Shown piece after piece: positions 1 through 8,825 of a DNA stretch of 35,288 bases. The stretch lies in assembly GCA_012838615.1 (NCBI GenBank), contig DUOV01000198.1, positions 1 through 35,288 on the forward strand, in the 5' to 3' direction. The notes beneath the pieces were generated by a model. The model did not search any database and had not been told where the DNA came from. It saw only the letters and a program-made list of their open reading frames with translations. A program made the translations under genes and the position numbers. Within the stretch, counting starts at the first letter, position 1, and each line of letters starts with the position of its first letter. Origin of the DNA: Clostridia bacterium (GTDB lineage: Bacteria; Bacillota; DUOV01; Zhaonellaceae).

Positions 1-68
1 AACCTTAAGCCCAGCCCAACTGCTAGCACTAAAGCAATCGTAGTCAGTAGAAAACCGTGCTTTTTCAT
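1..68 (-). CDS. 5' end of a secreted or membrane-anchored protein (partial)
   Basis: Only the first 22 codons are in the window; the gene runs off the left edge on the minus strand. The translation starts MKKHGFLLTTIALVLAVGLG, which has two basic residues followed by a hydrophobic run of about 16 residues. That is a signal peptide or N-terminal membrane anchor. The ATG (66-68) is preceded by GGGAGAGG, a good ribosome binding site. The mature part is not visible, so no function can be given. Confidence 0.7.
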   Translation of the reverse strand, partial: MKKHGFLLTTIALVLAVGLGLR

Positions 69-147
69 TCCCTCTCCCACCTATACATTTTTATCCTCCT
101 TGGAACGACCTACACCTTTAAAGTTGTGTTCCTTTTCTAAAAATGTA
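66..147 (-). promoter_or_regulatory. Structured leader with a possible 7-codon upstream ORF
   Basis: Upstream of the partial gene the minus-strand transcript could fold. TACATTTTTA (138-147) pairs perfectly with TAAAAATGTA (84-93), with weaker complementarity (GGAAC/GTTCC) inside. The 3' arm contains an ATG (86-88) preceded by AAGGAGG at good spacing. This opens a tiny frame, MYRWERE, whose TGA overlaps the ATG of the partial gene. That arrangement suggests a translationally coupled leader peptide whose start can be masked by the stem. It is an inference from sequence geometry only. Confidence 0.35.
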
Positions 148-184
148 TGTGAGAAAGCTTGCATCTATGCTTTTTAACTGGAAC

Positions 185-214
185 CTAACCTCTTTTGTGA
201 ACAAAAGAGGTTAG
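185..214 (-). terminator. Perfect 14-bp hairpin after the nuclease-like pseudogene
   Basis: CTAACCTCTTTTGT (185-198) and ACAAAAGAGGTTAG (201-214) are perfectly complementary around a 2-nt loop. It lies just beyond the stop of the pseudogene ending at 223, where a terminator is expected. The downstream minus-strand sequence is not a clean U-run, so the terminator call is moderate. Between 1 and 222 I see only this hairpin, the leader described above and the partial gene. Confidence 0.5.
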
Positions 215-222
215 CCTTACTG

Positions 223-1235
223 TTATAGCACCTTATGTTTGTCATAAATAGTTTCTACTGAACCATCCTCATTTACCCCTACTACAAAATCTACAAGATG
301 CTTATATTGCTCCGCTCTTCTAGTAAATTTTTTAGTAGGAAGGCCTATACCGTAACGGATAGTATGAACCTTGTACTCTACAACCAGTTCAAATATAGAC
401 TTTTTATAAATATTATCAGTAATCAACTCCTGAACTTTTATATAGTCTGGATAATAAAACCTGTCTTTATTTTTAAAGAAAAGGCATACTCCTTCTTTTT
501 TACAGCAACTATATCAGGAATTATTCCGCCTTTGTTCTTTTCAGAATAATTGCGATCAGGATGAAGCATTATCCCTGTCCCACTTTGGGGAAAATCATAG
601 GCCACTATGTTCCAGCCCTTACTAGAAAGGTAGGATAAAATAGTCTTGGTCACTTTTTCCTCTGTCAGTTAGCCATCCCTCCAAACTGCGCCATCTGGAA
701 ATATGATGGCATCTGCAAAATATGAATATATCCTTATATGCTTAACTTTAGAGTAGGTAGAACCATACCTTACTTGCATATAGTAACGTGATATCATCTC
801 ATTAGATAACTCATTAAAATCTTTGGTTAGCAAGTTTTTGTCTTCACTCTTTTTTACAGCTGCAAAGAAGTGGTCTATAGATATGTTTTTTGAGTTAGAA
901 ACCTTAATGGTTTTATTTTCATGATCAATTTCTAATCTACCCCATAGCAAAACCAGGTTATTTCTACGCTCTTCGTAGGTTTTTCCTTCCCTACACAACA
1001 AATAATCAAGAGCAGCTAAAGCTCCCGGGTAAGGATCACCACGAAAATTAGCATCAATCTTATAGCTTACTGTATTTTCACGGCTGCGTAGCAACTCACC
1101 TATTTTATAGTTCCGGGATTCATATTGCTGTAAGTAATTAAGAATGTATTCAGTAGGAATAGTTACTGTCGAAGTCACAGGAGACATTTCATGTATGGTC
1201 CTACCTGCACTTTTAGCTGTAAACTCCTGTTGCAT
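223..1235 (-). pseudogene. Broken restriction-endonuclease-like gene beside a cytosine methyltransferase
   Basis: Three ORF-track pieces form one reading path. The 669-1235 piece (188 codons) stops at a TAA, but the same frame continues at once as LTEEKVTKTILSY into the 438-653 piece, so a single nonsense codon separates them. Near 470 the frame then slips in an A/T-rich run: KKKEYAF can be joined to FKNKDRFYYPDYIKVQELI and on to the 223-426 piece. The joined product is about 335 residues. It contains GGIIPDIVAVKKKEYAF, which could be a PD-(D/E)xK-like nuclease core. I do not recognise the specific family; the restriction assignment rests mainly on its place directly after the methyltransferase. 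A GTG with GAGG upstream at 653 could allow a separate second protein, but decay is the simpler reading. The 5' boundary is uncertain. Confidence 0.6.
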
Positions 1236-1242
1236 AAGATTT

Positions 1243-2225
1243 CTACGTTGCCGGATAATAAGGTTTCCAAGTAAGTTGTTCCTGCCAGCAAGGACACCTG
1301 AACGGTTCCAAATCTAATTCAACTATCAGATCAGGGGTATCTAAATATAAAATTTTTTTAATATGATCAGGCATTGTATGAAAGTATCTAGGATTGTTGG
1401 CATCGCTTTCATACATTTTGTTTTTAATTACCTCATGATTTCTCAAGTCAGTATGGGCAATTATATAATCGGCAAAACTCTCCGTGCTACTGCCCTTTCC
1501 CCTGCTCGGAGGGAAGGCAAATCTCCTATTGCATCTAAGACCGTATAGTATTCTCTACCGGTTTCCGGCCCATTTGTTTTTTCCATATCATTAAAGTCAA
1601 ACACTTTTCCATCTCTAAAACCGACAAAAATTAATCTTTGTCTTTTTTGGGGAACACCAAAGTCAGCAGCATTAATCATCTCACATGCTACTCTGTAACC
1701 TCCCGCTTCAGATATCCCTTTTTTGATACTTTCTACAAATACACCATTTTTTGTGCTTCTCATTCCTGAGACATTTTCTATAACTACAACTTTAGGCTGA
1801 AGTGCCTTTACAAAGCGTAAAAACTCAATATATAAGAAATTTCTTCGATCATCAAATCTTCTTTTTTTATTATTTAATGAAAAGCCTTGACAGGGGATAC
1901 CACCAATTAAGACATCAATTTCCCTATAATCTATTAATCTTTTTATATCTTCAGGAGTTACTTTACGTATATCTCCCAGAATTGTACTTGCCCCAGGATG
2001 GTTTGCCTGAAAAGTTTCAATGGATGGTATATGTATATCTGCCCCTAACAAAATGTCATAACCCGCCATTTCAAATCCACAGGAAGTCCCCCCACAGCCA
2101 CAAAACAACTCCACCACGGTAGGGTTGGTTCCGGTATATAAACTGCCTTGATTATATTTAACATCACCATTATTGTAATAGGTGTTTTCTTCTGTATAAG
2201 TTTTACCTAGTTCACTTGTATCCAT
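1243..2225 (-). pseudogene. DNA cytosine-5 methyltransferase, frameshifted and lacking C-terminal motifs
   Basis: The N-terminal part shows the C5-methyltransferase motifs in order: I (VELFCGCGGTSCGF), IV with the catalytic Cys (GGIPCQGFS), VI (ENVSG) and VIII (QKRQRLIFVG). After DLPSLRAGE the frame slips at GGGGAAAGGG near 1500. The shifted frame continues as GSSTESFADYIIAHTDLRNHEV and runs into the 1243-1446 piece, which ends CWQEQLTWKPYYPAT. Motifs IX and X and a full target-recognition domain are missing, so the enzyme should be inactive even if the shift were suppressed. I prefer the ATG at 2223-2225 (AGGAG 10 nt upstream) to the GTG at 2279. The next gene is the broken nuclease-like gene, as in type II restriction-modification pairs. 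Confidence 0.8.
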
Positions 2226-2350
2226 TTTAGACTCGCTCCTAAATAGACAATCTGGTTCTTTGCATATTTTCTCAACCACATCCCAAAAAACCTTCCGGTC
2301 TTAAAACATTTTGCGTGAGAGGTTGGTTTCATAACTTTCTTTTAAATAAA

Positions 2351-2383
2351 ACAAAGTCCCAATCTTTGTTCTCAGGACTTTGT
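2351..2383 (-). terminator. Rho-independent terminator after dnaB
   Basis: ACAAAGTCC (2351-2359) pairs with GGACTTTGT (2375-2383), a 9-bp stem. On the minus strand it is followed by TTTTATTTAAA. It lies about 25 bp beyond the dnaB stop and closes the yybS-rplI-lonC-dnaB run. Confidence 0.8.
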
Positions 2384-2407
2384 ATGATCTCTTTATTAAA
2401 AATTTGG

Positions 2408-3739
2408 TTAAGATACATTGTGAGCTAAATCAACAAACTTAGTAAACTCTGCTAAAAAGCCTACCTCCACCGTCCCTGTGGGACCGTGGCGGTGCTTAGC
2501 TACAATGATTTCAGCAATCCCTTTTTTCTCTGTTTCCGGGTCATAATATTCAGGTCTGTGAATAAACAATACACAGTCACTATCTTGCTCAATTGAGCCT
2601 GACTCTCTAAGGTGACTTAAGGCCGGACGCTTATCATGAGTCTGCTCAACTGCCCGGCTTAATTGGGACAAGGCCAGCACAGGTAAATTAAGTTCCCTGG
2701 CTAGTGCTTTTAGGTTACGGGAAATCTCAGCAATTTCCTGTTGTCTATTCTCTGTTCTCCTGCTGGACTGCATCAGCTGAAGATAGTCGATAATGATCAA
2801 ACCTAAACCGTTCTCTGCTTTCAGTTTACGGGACTTGCCCCGTACCTCCAGGACACTAATCCCGGGAGTGTCATCAATATAGATTGGCGCTTCCGCCAAA
2901 CGCCCTGCTGCCATAGCCAGCCTTTTCCAGTCTTCCTCCAGTAAGTAACCGGACCTAAGTTTACTTTGATCAACTAAAGCCTCTGAGGAAAGCATCCGCA
3001 AAACTAACTGTTCTTTAGACATTTCCAGGCTAAATATGGCTACCGGGATTTTATGCTTTATGGCTACTTTTTGAGCGATGTTGAGACAAAAAGAAGTTTT
3101 GCCCATACCCGGCCGGGCAGCGCAAACAATCAAATCACTATTATGGAGCCCTGACAATAGTTTATCCAAATCACGAAAAGTAGGAACCCCGGTCAGATCT
3201 TCCTTATAGCGAGCCAGATTTTCCAGGTAATCCAGGGTCTCCATCAAGAGGTCCTTAATCGGAACAAATCCTTCCCTACGCCTTTCACTAGAGACCTGCA
3301 TTACCATTCTTTCAGCCTCATCAAGAAGGTGGGCTACGTCTTCCACTCCCTCATATCCTTTTTGGGCGATTTGGGTAGCAGTAGCAATAAGTTGCCGCAA
3401 AATAGCCTTTTCCGCAACAATCTTAGCATAGTACTCAGCATTGGCCGCTGTAGGCACTACACTAGAAAGGACAGCCAGATAAGAAACTCCACCTACTCTT
3501 TCCAGCAAACCGCGAGACCTGAGAGCATCAGTTAAAGTGACCAGGTCCACAGCTTGCCCTCCCTGATGCAGATCTAAGATGGTTTCATAAATAACCTTAT
3601 GGGCATCTTGATAAAAATCTTTTGATTTTACCAGCTCCACAATCTGGTCTATAGCATCTTGATCTAAGAGGAGGGAACCTAATAAAGCCTGTTCGGCTTC
3701 CGTATTTTGAGGTGGTACACGATCAAATAAAACACTCAC
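2408..3739 (-). CDS. dnaB: Replicative DNA helicase DnaB
   Basis: 443 residues, the normal DnaB length. DnaB is the hexameric 5'-3' helicase that unwinds DNA at the replication fork and loads with primase. The N-terminal domain begins RVPPQNTEAEQALLGSLL, the usual DnaB start. The RecA-like domain has Walker A ARPGMGKTS, the FSLEMSKEQL stretch, Walker B LIIIDYLQLM and SQLSRAVEQ. The C-terminal VAKHRHGPTGTV also fits. The start is GTG, with AAGGAG only 3 nt away, an unusually short spacing, but the N-terminus aligns with the family. It is the last gene of the yybS-rplI-lonC-dnaB run. No intein or truncation is seen. Confidence 0.97.
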   Translation of the reverse strand: MSVLFDRVPPQNTEAEQALLGSLLLDQDAIDQIVELVKSKDFYQDAHKVIYETILDLHQGGQAVDLVTLTDALRSRGLLERVGGVSYLAVLSSVVPTAANAEYYAKIVAEKAILRQLIATATQIAQKGYEGVEDVAHLLDEAERMVMQVSSERRREGFVPIKDLLMETLDYLENLARYKEDLTGVPTFRDLDKLLSGLHNSDLIVCAARPGMGKTSFCLNIAQKVAIKHKIPVAIFSLEMSKEQLVLRMLSSEALVDQSKLRSGYLLEEDWKRLAMAAGRLAEAPIYIDDTPGISVLEVRGKSRKLKAENGLGLIIIDYLQLMQSSRRTENRQQEIAEISRNLKALARELNLPVLALSQLSRAVEQTHDKRPALSHLRESGSIEQDSDCVLFIHRPEYYDPETEKKGIAEIIVAKHRHGPTGTVEVGFLAEFTKFVDLAHNVS

Positions 3740-3763
3740 TCCTTATTCCCCCAAGAGATTCCT

Positions 3764-5680
3764 CTATTTATATGCTATCAAGTAGTTGATAGCCTCTTCA
3801 ATAGTTTTAACAGGAATAACTTCTATTCCTTTTAAACTAACTGGTACATCTTTTTTGTTTTCTTCCGGAATAAGCACCCTTACCATACCGGCCTGTTTGG
3901 CGCCGTAAATCTTTTCGTAGATTCCACCTACCGGTTTTACTTTGCCCTGAATAGATATTTCCCCGGTTACAGCCACGTCCTGCCGTAGGAGCTTATTATT
4001 CAAAACGCTGTAAATAGCTAGACTAATGGCCAGACCGGCAGAAGGACCGTCAATGTTACCACCGCCGACCACATTGATATGGAGATCATAATCGCTTAGT
4101 TCTAAACCACACAGCTTTCTAATAACTGCCCCTGCGTTAAACACCGAATCCTTAGCCATGCTGCCGGCAGTTTCATTAAAACGTATTCTCCCTTTACCCT
4201 TTTCCCTGCAGGGAAAGGCTACCGCCTCAATCTCGATTACTGAACCGATAAAACCGGCTACACCTAGACCAAAGATACGGCCCGTCTCACTTTCGGAACT
4301 GGCTTTTTGGGTCACATAAGGAGTCATACGGGCAGACTGGACTACACTATAGACGTGTTCAGCAGTAATACAAAGCTTATCCGGACTCTCACCTTTAAGG
4401 TGAAGCTGATAAAGAGCTAACCCATAAGCATCTGCCAAAATGTTATTAGCCTTCCGACCTTCTATAGTGTACTCGCTGATGATTTCAGGAACCTGAGGTT
4501 GGATATTAACCTTCAGTCTCGCTGCAGCTTGGACAACAATATTTTGGATTTCAGCGGGAGTTAGGGGTTCAAAAAAAACTTCAGCACACCGGGAGCGGAG
4601 AGCAGGATTTAATTCTCCCGGGTCTCTGGTAGTAGCTCCTATTAAAACAAAATCAGCCGGAGCACCTTCCTCAAATATTTTTTTAATATACTGGGGCACA
4701 TTTTCGTCATGAGGATCATAATAGGATGATTCAAAATCAACCCTCTTGTCCTCCAAAACTTTTAACAATTTATTCAAAAGCAGGGGATCCATTTCCCCAA
4801 TTTCATCAATAAACAGAATACCGCCGTGGGCATCGCTTACCAGACCTAATTTAGGTTCGGGAATACCTGTATCGGCCAGATCTCTTTTTGCCCCTTGATA
4901 AATAGGATCATGTACTGAACCAAGAAGGGGATTAGTCACATCCCTCGGATCCCATCGTAAAGTGGCACCATTTACTTCTATAAACGGTGCATCTTCTGCG
5001 AAAGGAGTGCCACAAATTTTTTTAGCCGCCTCTAAAGCAAGTCTGGCTGCCGTTGTCTTACCTACCCCGGGAGGGCCGTAAAGTAAAATGTGCTGGGGAA
5101 AGGGAGAAGCGATTTTAGAAACCAAGGCTTGAACGCCACGTTCCTGACCTACTATTTCCTCCAACCTTGCCGGCCGCAAAATCTCCATAGCCGATTTGGC
5201 CAGCTTCACCTGTTCCATCTTTTCTAAGACAGCCAGTTTCTTTAAAGTCTGAGCATTTTCAGGACCTGCACTTTCCTTAAGGATTTGCATTTTTATTTCC
5301 TGAACATACTCCTCGTGTCTTTCCTGCATCTTTTCAGAGATCTTACGTTCCAGCTTATCTTCAACTACTTTACGAGCCATGTAATCAGCCAATTCTTCTT
5401 CCAACTCTTCTAAAAGCTCCGGGATTTCTTCCAAAGAAGGCTTATCTTCTAAAGTTGGATCTTCAAAAACAATTTTTTGCAGGGCCAATACCCGTTCAGC
5501 TAAGTCGCCGGAACGGAGTAAATCTAAGGCTTCTAATTTACTTGCTTTTAAAATTACCCTGTCAGCTCCGTACAAGTCATGTAGTATTCCATAAATGGCC
5601 ATGACCTGGCGTCCGATAGGATCTTTCTCCTGCTGTAATGTTTCCATCAATGTCTGGGGTGGATGTTGATCATGTTGCAT
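3764..5680 (-). CDS. lonC: ATP-dependent Lon-family protease LonC
   Basis: 638 residues. LonC proteins are Firmicute Lon-like proteases that lack the long N-terminal domain of LonA. A charged, coiled-coil-rich segment (about residues 75-165) precedes the AAA+ module: Walker A YGPPGVGKTT near residue 200, Walker B GILFIDEIGEM, and IGATTRDPGELNPALRSRC as sensor/arginine-finger region. The C-terminal peptidase domain has the catalytic Ser in GPSAGLAIS (near 545) and the Lys in KPVGGIYEKIYGAKQAG (near 590). It lies between rplI and dnaB, a common place for it in Clostridia. The Shine-Dalgarno at the chosen ATG is weak. LonB is the alternative, but the soluble N-terminus and context favour LonC. 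Confidence 0.9.
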   Translation of the reverse strand: MQHDQHPPQTLMETLQQEKDPIGRQVMAIYGILHDLYGADRVILKASKLEALDLLRSGDLAERVLALQKIVFEDPTLEDKPSLEEIPELLEELEEELADYMARKVVEDKLERKISEKMQERHEEYVQEIKMQILKESAGPENAQTLKKLAVLEKMEQVKLAKSAMEILRPARLEEIVGQERGVQALVSKIASPFPQHILLYGPPGVGKTTAARLALEAAKKICGTPFAEDAPFIEVNGATLRWDPRDVTNPLLGSVHDPIYQGAKRDLADTGIPEPKLGLVSDAHGGILFIDEIGEMDPLLLNKLLKVLEDKRVDFESSYYDPHDENVPQYIKKIFEEGAPADFVLIGATTRDPGELNPALRSRCAEVFFEPLTPAEIQNIVVQAAARLKVNIQPQVPEIISEYTIEGRKANNILADAYGLALYQLHLKGESPDKLCITAEHVYSVVQSARMTPYVTQKASSESETGRIFGLGVAGFIGSVIEIEAVAFPCREKGKGRIRFNETAGSMAKDSVFNAGAVIRKLCGLELSDYDLHINVVGGGNIDGPSAGLAISLAIYSVLNNKLLRQDVAVTGEISIQGKVKPVGGIYEKIYGAKQAGMVRVLIPEENKKDVPVSLKGIEVIPVKTIEEAINYLIAYK

Positions 5681-5711
5681 TACCTTGTTGATACCCCTTT
5701 CGGTTTTTTTG

Positions 5712-6158
5712 TTACTCGGCTACCACTTGGACCATTATTTTGGCAACTACCTGGGGATGAACTCGAATCGTTACGGGATAAGTGCCCAAGGCTTTGATAG
5801 CCTCTTTGATTTCAATTTTTCTTTTATCAATAGAGATGTCAAAATTCTTTTCTAAAAGCTCAGCAATTTCTTTATTAGTAATAGAACCAAAGAGCTTACC
5901 ATTATCACCAACTCTGGTTGCTGCCTGGATTGTTTTTCCCTCAATTTTTTGAGCAGTTTCCTTAGCCTTTTTAAGTTCAAGCTCTTTTTTCTGCTCCTGT
6001 TTTTTCTTCAGATTTTTCAATTCCTTTAAATTTCCGCTGGTGGCTTCTACTGCCAGATTCTTTGGTAAAAGGTAATTTCTAGCGTAGCCATCAGATACGT
6101 TTACCACATCACCTTTTACGCCCAAACTCTTAATATCCGCCTTTAAAATAACTTTCAT
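5712..6158 (-). CDS. rplI: 50S ribosomal protein L9
   Basis: The ORF track gives 163 residues, but the true start is the internal ATG at 6156-6158 (MKVILKADIKSLGVKGD). It has GGGGTGA four bases upstream and gives the standard 148 residues. L9 binds 23S rRNA and has two globular domains joined by a long helix. The N-terminal domain carries DGYARNYLLPKNLAVEAT; the helix is the Lys/Glu-rich LKNLKKKQEQKKELELKKAKE; the C-terminal domain holds RVGDNGKLFGSITNKEIAELL. It lies between yybS and lonC with short gaps. Confidence 0.97.
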   Translation of the reverse strand: MKVILKADIKSLGVKGDVVNVSDGYARNYLLPKNLAVEATSGNLKELKNLKKKQEQKKELELKKAKETAQKIEGKTIQAATRVGDNGKLFGSITNKEIAELLEKNFDISIDKRKIEIKEAIKALGTYPVTIRVHPQVVAKIMVQVVAE

Positions 6159-6222
6159 TAAATCACCCCGTTTTACTTTTGTTATGATATATATCCCGTT
6201 CAATCCGGTTTAAGGGCTTGCT

Positions 6223-7227
6223 TCAAATTTTTTTACCACCGGTTAGTCTACGATAATCAAATAATGTATCAAATATCCCCAAAGACGAAATAAAAATAAA
6301 AGCAAAGGGAAAATACATAAAGGTCATGAGTATTATTAAAAACCTAAAGCCTTTAGCAACTTTAAACTTATCTAAATAAAACTTTAAAATAGCCATGCCT
6401 ATCACGAAAAAAATAGGCCCATAAACCAGCATAACATTTTGACCAATTATCTTTAAAACTTTCCACCGGGTATAATCACCTAATAAAAACAAACCGAAAG
6501 CAACAATAAACCCCCATATGTAGTACCAGGGAATGCGCCAAGTTTGAAAGGGCGGTATACTTGGCAAACTAATATGCATTTTCTTCAAAATAATCCTGCT
6601 CAAAAAGAAACTTAAAAAGGCACTACTCAAAGAGCTTACAACCATAAATCCAGGAATGAGGGAAATAACTACGGTTAACAACCCTTGCATCATACTTTGA
6701 ATTTGGGCTTCTGAAAGACCACGTTCAGCCAGGTTTTCGAGGAAGCCCATTTGCTCATACATTTCCAGAACAGCATCCATAGCTTCCTGGGCTTGCGTTT
6801 GGAGGTAATCAGGCGAAAAGCCCGTTAACATAAAAGAAAGGAAGATGACTAGTATAGTCCCTAAGACAGCAGCCAGACAGCCATAAAAAAGTGTTTTGCC
6901 AACAGAAAGCTTCTTGCGAAAAGCAAAGCCGTAAATAAGGCCCATCAGGCCATATTCTAAAACTAGAGCCAAGCCGCTAAATGGTGTCCCGAACATCATA
7001 ATAAGGACTGTCGACACCAGTAAAACCAGCAAGCCAACCCGCATATCATGTCTTAGACAAATAACAATAATGGGAATGATCCATAAAAAATTGGTGATTA
7101 AGCTTAAGGGCGGTAAAAATAAACCTATAATAGCCAAAATGGTAGCTATCGCTGAAAGTATCGCACCTTCTACCAAGGCTTTTATTTTAATCGTACTATT
7201 CTCATCTCGTTTGCGATAATCCTGCAC
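6223..7227 (-). CDS. yybS: YybS family (DUF2232) polytopic membrane protein
   Basis: About 334 residues with eight or so hydrophobic helices. An amphipathic loop sits between them (YLQTQAQEAMDAVLEMYEQMG), followed by GFMVVSSLSSAFLSFFLSRIIL. Family and place upstream of rplI match YybS/DUF2232 in Firmicutes; its function is unknown, possibly transporter-like. The ORF track starts at a TTG without a ribosome binding site. The GTG at 7225-7227, with GGGGGA seven bases upstream, is a better start. It leads the rplI-lonC-dnaB block. Confidence 0.8.
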   Translation of the reverse strand: MQDYRKRDENSTIKIKALVEGAILSAIATILAIIGLFLPPLSLITNFLWIIPIIVICLRHDMRVGLLVLLVSTVLIMMFGTPFSGLALVLEYGLMGLIYGFAFRKKLSVGKTLFYGCLAAVLGTILVIFLSFMLTGFSPDYLQTQAQEAMDAVLEMYEQMGFLENLAERGLSEAQIQSMMQGLLTVVISLIPGFMVVSSLSSAFLSFFLSRIILKKMHISLPSIPPFQTWRIPWYYIWGFIVAFGLFLLGDYTRWKVLKIIGQNVMLVYGPIFFVIGMAILKFYLDKFKVAKGFRFLIILMTFMYFPFAFIFISSLGIFDTLFDYRRLTGGKKI

Positions 7228-7350
7228 CTGTCCATCCCCCAAAAGACTACATTTCAGTTAGTTCTCTTTACAACTTATTTATCCTTCTGCCAACTTTAGT
7301 GGCTTCTTAATATATCTACCTTAAATGAGAATATTTCCTAAAGCATAGTA

Positions 7351-7369
7351 AAAAAGCCTACGGCTTTTT
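7351..7369. terminator. Compact bidirectional-looking hairpin
   Basis: AAAAAGCC (7351-7358) and GGCTTTTT (7362-7369) form a perfect 8-bp stem with a 3-nt loop and A/T runs on both sides. It lies in the roughly 340-bp gene-free stretch between rpsR and yybS. It could stop read-through in either direction. The rest of 7243-7571 holds a dispersed repeat and the rpsR terminator; no coding sequence is seen. Confidence 0.5.
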
Positions 7370-7378
7370 AAGTCACCA

Positions 7379-7435
7379 CGACGCCTCCTATATGAGGCTA
7401 GTCCCTGTGGGAGTCCTCAGTCGCCAGTCACCAGT
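7379..7435. repeat. Dispersed double-hairpin repeat, copy A
   Basis: The sequence begins CGACGCC. Hairpin 1 is GCCTC/GAGGC and hairpin 2 is TAGTCCC-TGT-GGGA. It is followed by an AGTCGCCAGTCACCAGT tail of 7-nt periodicity. Two related copies lie at 33852-33890 and 33908-33949, with different stem sequences but the same fold. This looks like a dispersed intergenic palindromic repeat family. Confidence 0.6.
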
Positions 7436-7535
7436 AAAGGCATGCCTACAAGGAGGCGGATGTTTTGTGGAGCGGCATGTTTTACACTATAGCGCCTTCT
7501 GGCCCCTATCTCCAGTAATATATAGTATAAAACAA

Positions 7536-7554
7536 GGGGGCATCCATTGCCCCC
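7536..7554 (-). terminator. Rho-independent terminator of rpsF-ssb-rpsR
   Basis: GGGGGCA (7536-7542) pairs with TGCCCCC (7548-7554) around a 5-nt loop. On the minus strand this is followed by TTGTTTTAT. It lies 18 bp beyond the rpsR stop codon. Confidence 0.85.
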
Positions 7555-7571
7555 CAACTTAAGTTACATAA

Positions 7572-7802
7572 TTATTCTGCTGTGGTGAAAGGCAACAAGG
7601 CAATATGTCTAGCTCTTTTAATGGCTGTTGTCAATTGCCTCTGGTGCCCAGCACAGTTACCGGTAATACGTCTGGGTAAAATTTTACCACGTTCTGTAAT
7701 AAACTTTTTTAATCTATTAACATCTTTATAATCAATGGCTTCTACCTTATCAACGCAGAAAGCACATACACGTTTACGACCGCGACGACGTTCACGTTTC
7801 AT
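7572..7802 (-). CDS. rpsR: 30S ribosomal protein S18
   Basis: 76 residues, normal for S18, a small-subunit protein that binds as a partner of S6. It has a basic N-terminus ([12 protein letters not shown]) and the S18 core [32 protein letters not shown] motif plus the Cys in [10 protein letters not shown] indicates the zinc-binding (C+) form. It is the last gene of rpsF-ssb-rpsR, with a strong terminator just beyond. Confidence 0.97.
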   Translation of the reverse strand: MKRERRRGRKRVCAFCVDKVEAIDYKDVNRLKKFITERGKILPRRITGNCAGHQRQLTTAIKRARHIALLPFTTAE

Positions 7803-7817
7803 TTACTACCCTCCTAT

Positions 7818-8231
7818 CTAAAATGGGAGATCATCGGGAAAATCAAACCCTGTTCCCAAGGGATCGTCTATATTCCCGCTGCCTTGGCCGGCAGGGCTTT
7901 GAGGTTTATCCTTTGGCCAATCCAGAAAGCGCACATTTTCGGCCACAACTTCTGAAATTTGGCGCTTTTGACCTTCTGCTGTATCATAACTCCTGACTTG
8001 CAGTCGTCCTTCCACAGCAACTAACCGGCCTTTGCCCAAATTATTAGCACAAATCTCGGCTAACTTTTGCCAGACAACTATTCTGATAAAATCAGCTTCC
8101 CGTTGTCCTTGTTGGTTAGTAAAAGGACGGTCTACGGCCAAGGTAAAGGTTGCCACAGCAATTCCGTTGGCTGTATACCTGAGTTCCGGATCTCTTGTTA
8201 AACGGCCTATCAATATAACTTTATTCAGCAA
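7818..8231 (-). CDS. ssb: Single-stranded DNA-binding protein
   Basis: 137 residues. An N-terminal OB-fold (MLNKVILIGRLTRDPELRYT, then ADFIRIVVWQKLAEICANNLGKG) is followed by a short linker rich in Gly/Pro/Gln. The acidic tail DFPDDLPF is the tip that recruits replication and repair proteins. It lies between rpsF and rpsR with short gaps, the standard Firmicute order. Confidence 0.97.
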   Translation of the reverse strand: MLNKVILIGRLTRDPELRYTANGIAVATFTLAVDRPFTNQQGQREADFIRIVVWQKLAEICANNLGKGRLVAVEGRLQVRSYDTAEGQKRQISEVVAENVRFLDWPKDKPQSPAGQGSGNIDDPLGTGFDFPDDLPF

Positions 8232-8248
8232 AGTCTACACTCCTTTGC

Positions 8249-8548
8249 TTAACTGACTTTTTCATCTTCATGCCTAACAACAAGGTGCTTTAAGATCGCT
8301 TCATCGATCTTAATAAGCCGCTCCAGCTCCTGACAAGCTTCTGTTGAACTCTTAAAGTTCATCAGAACATAATAGCCTTCACGGTTTTTCTTTACCTCGT
8401 AGGCCAGTCTGCGCATACCCCATTCTTCAACATTGGCGACTTCCCCACCATTGTCCAGAATGATTTGCTTATACTTTTCAATAACTGCAGGTCTTTGTTC
8501 ATCGTCTACATTCTTGTTGATAATGTACATAAGTTCGTAATTGCGCAT
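8249..8548 (-). CDS. rpsF: 30S ribosomal protein S6
   Basis: 99 residues, the usual S6 length. It starts MRNYELMYIINKNVDDEQR and contains WGMRRLAYEVKKNREGYYVLMNF, the conserved S6 strand-helix region that contacts S18. The start is supported by GGGAGGTG nine bases before the ATG. It is first in the rpsF-ssb-rpsR operon, with a matching promoter upstream. Confidence 0.97.
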   Translation of the reverse strand: MRNYELMYIINKNVDDEQRPAVIEKYKQIILDNGGEVANVEEWGMRRLAYEVKKNREGYYVLMNFKSSTEACQELERLIKIDEAILKHLVVRHEDEKVS

Positions 8549-8628
8549 GACTTTTCACCTCCCTTCGGACTAACGGCCCCTATATAAATAAGGGCAGGGT
8601 GTGGGTACTAGATAACCACTATTCAAAA

Positions 8629-8657
8629 ATTATAACATTAGAAAAGTCTAATTACAA
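8629..8657 (-). promoter_or_regulatory. Sigma-A type promoter for rpsF-ssb-rpsR
   Basis: On the minus strand TTGTAA (8652-8657) is the -35 and TATAAT (8629-8634) the -10, separated by exactly 17 bp. It lies about 80 bp upstream of the rpsF start. This is the best promoter match in the 8549-8825 divergent intergenic region. Confidence 0.65.
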
Positions 8658-8693
8658 GAAAATGGTCTAGTTTTTCTAATAAAAAGAGCAATA

Positions 8694-8721
8694 TTTTGTC
8701 TAGTTATAGCAATTTTATAAT
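8694..8721 (+). promoter_or_regulatory. Possible promoter for the giant surface-protein gene
   Basis: A perfect -10 TATAAT (8716-8721) lies about 105 bp upstream of the surface-protein ATG. Only weak -35 candidates exist: TTTTGT at 8694-8699 (16-bp spacer) or TTGTCT at 8696-8701 (14-bp spacer). The leader between is A/T-rich with no clear riboswitch fold. Confidence 0.35.
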
Positions 8722-8825
8722 AGTCAAGGGTTTGGTTTATTCTGTAAAATTAACAATGAATGCTTAGGTTACGTTAAATTTTCCCCACTTTTTTTATTTT
8801 TAGATTTTCAGAAAGGAGCCTTTTG

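Noticed and set aside
669-671. In-frame stop in the nuclease-like gene as a recoding site
   Set aside because: The codon is TAA, which is not used for selenocysteine, and the same gene has an independent frameshift; decay explains it.
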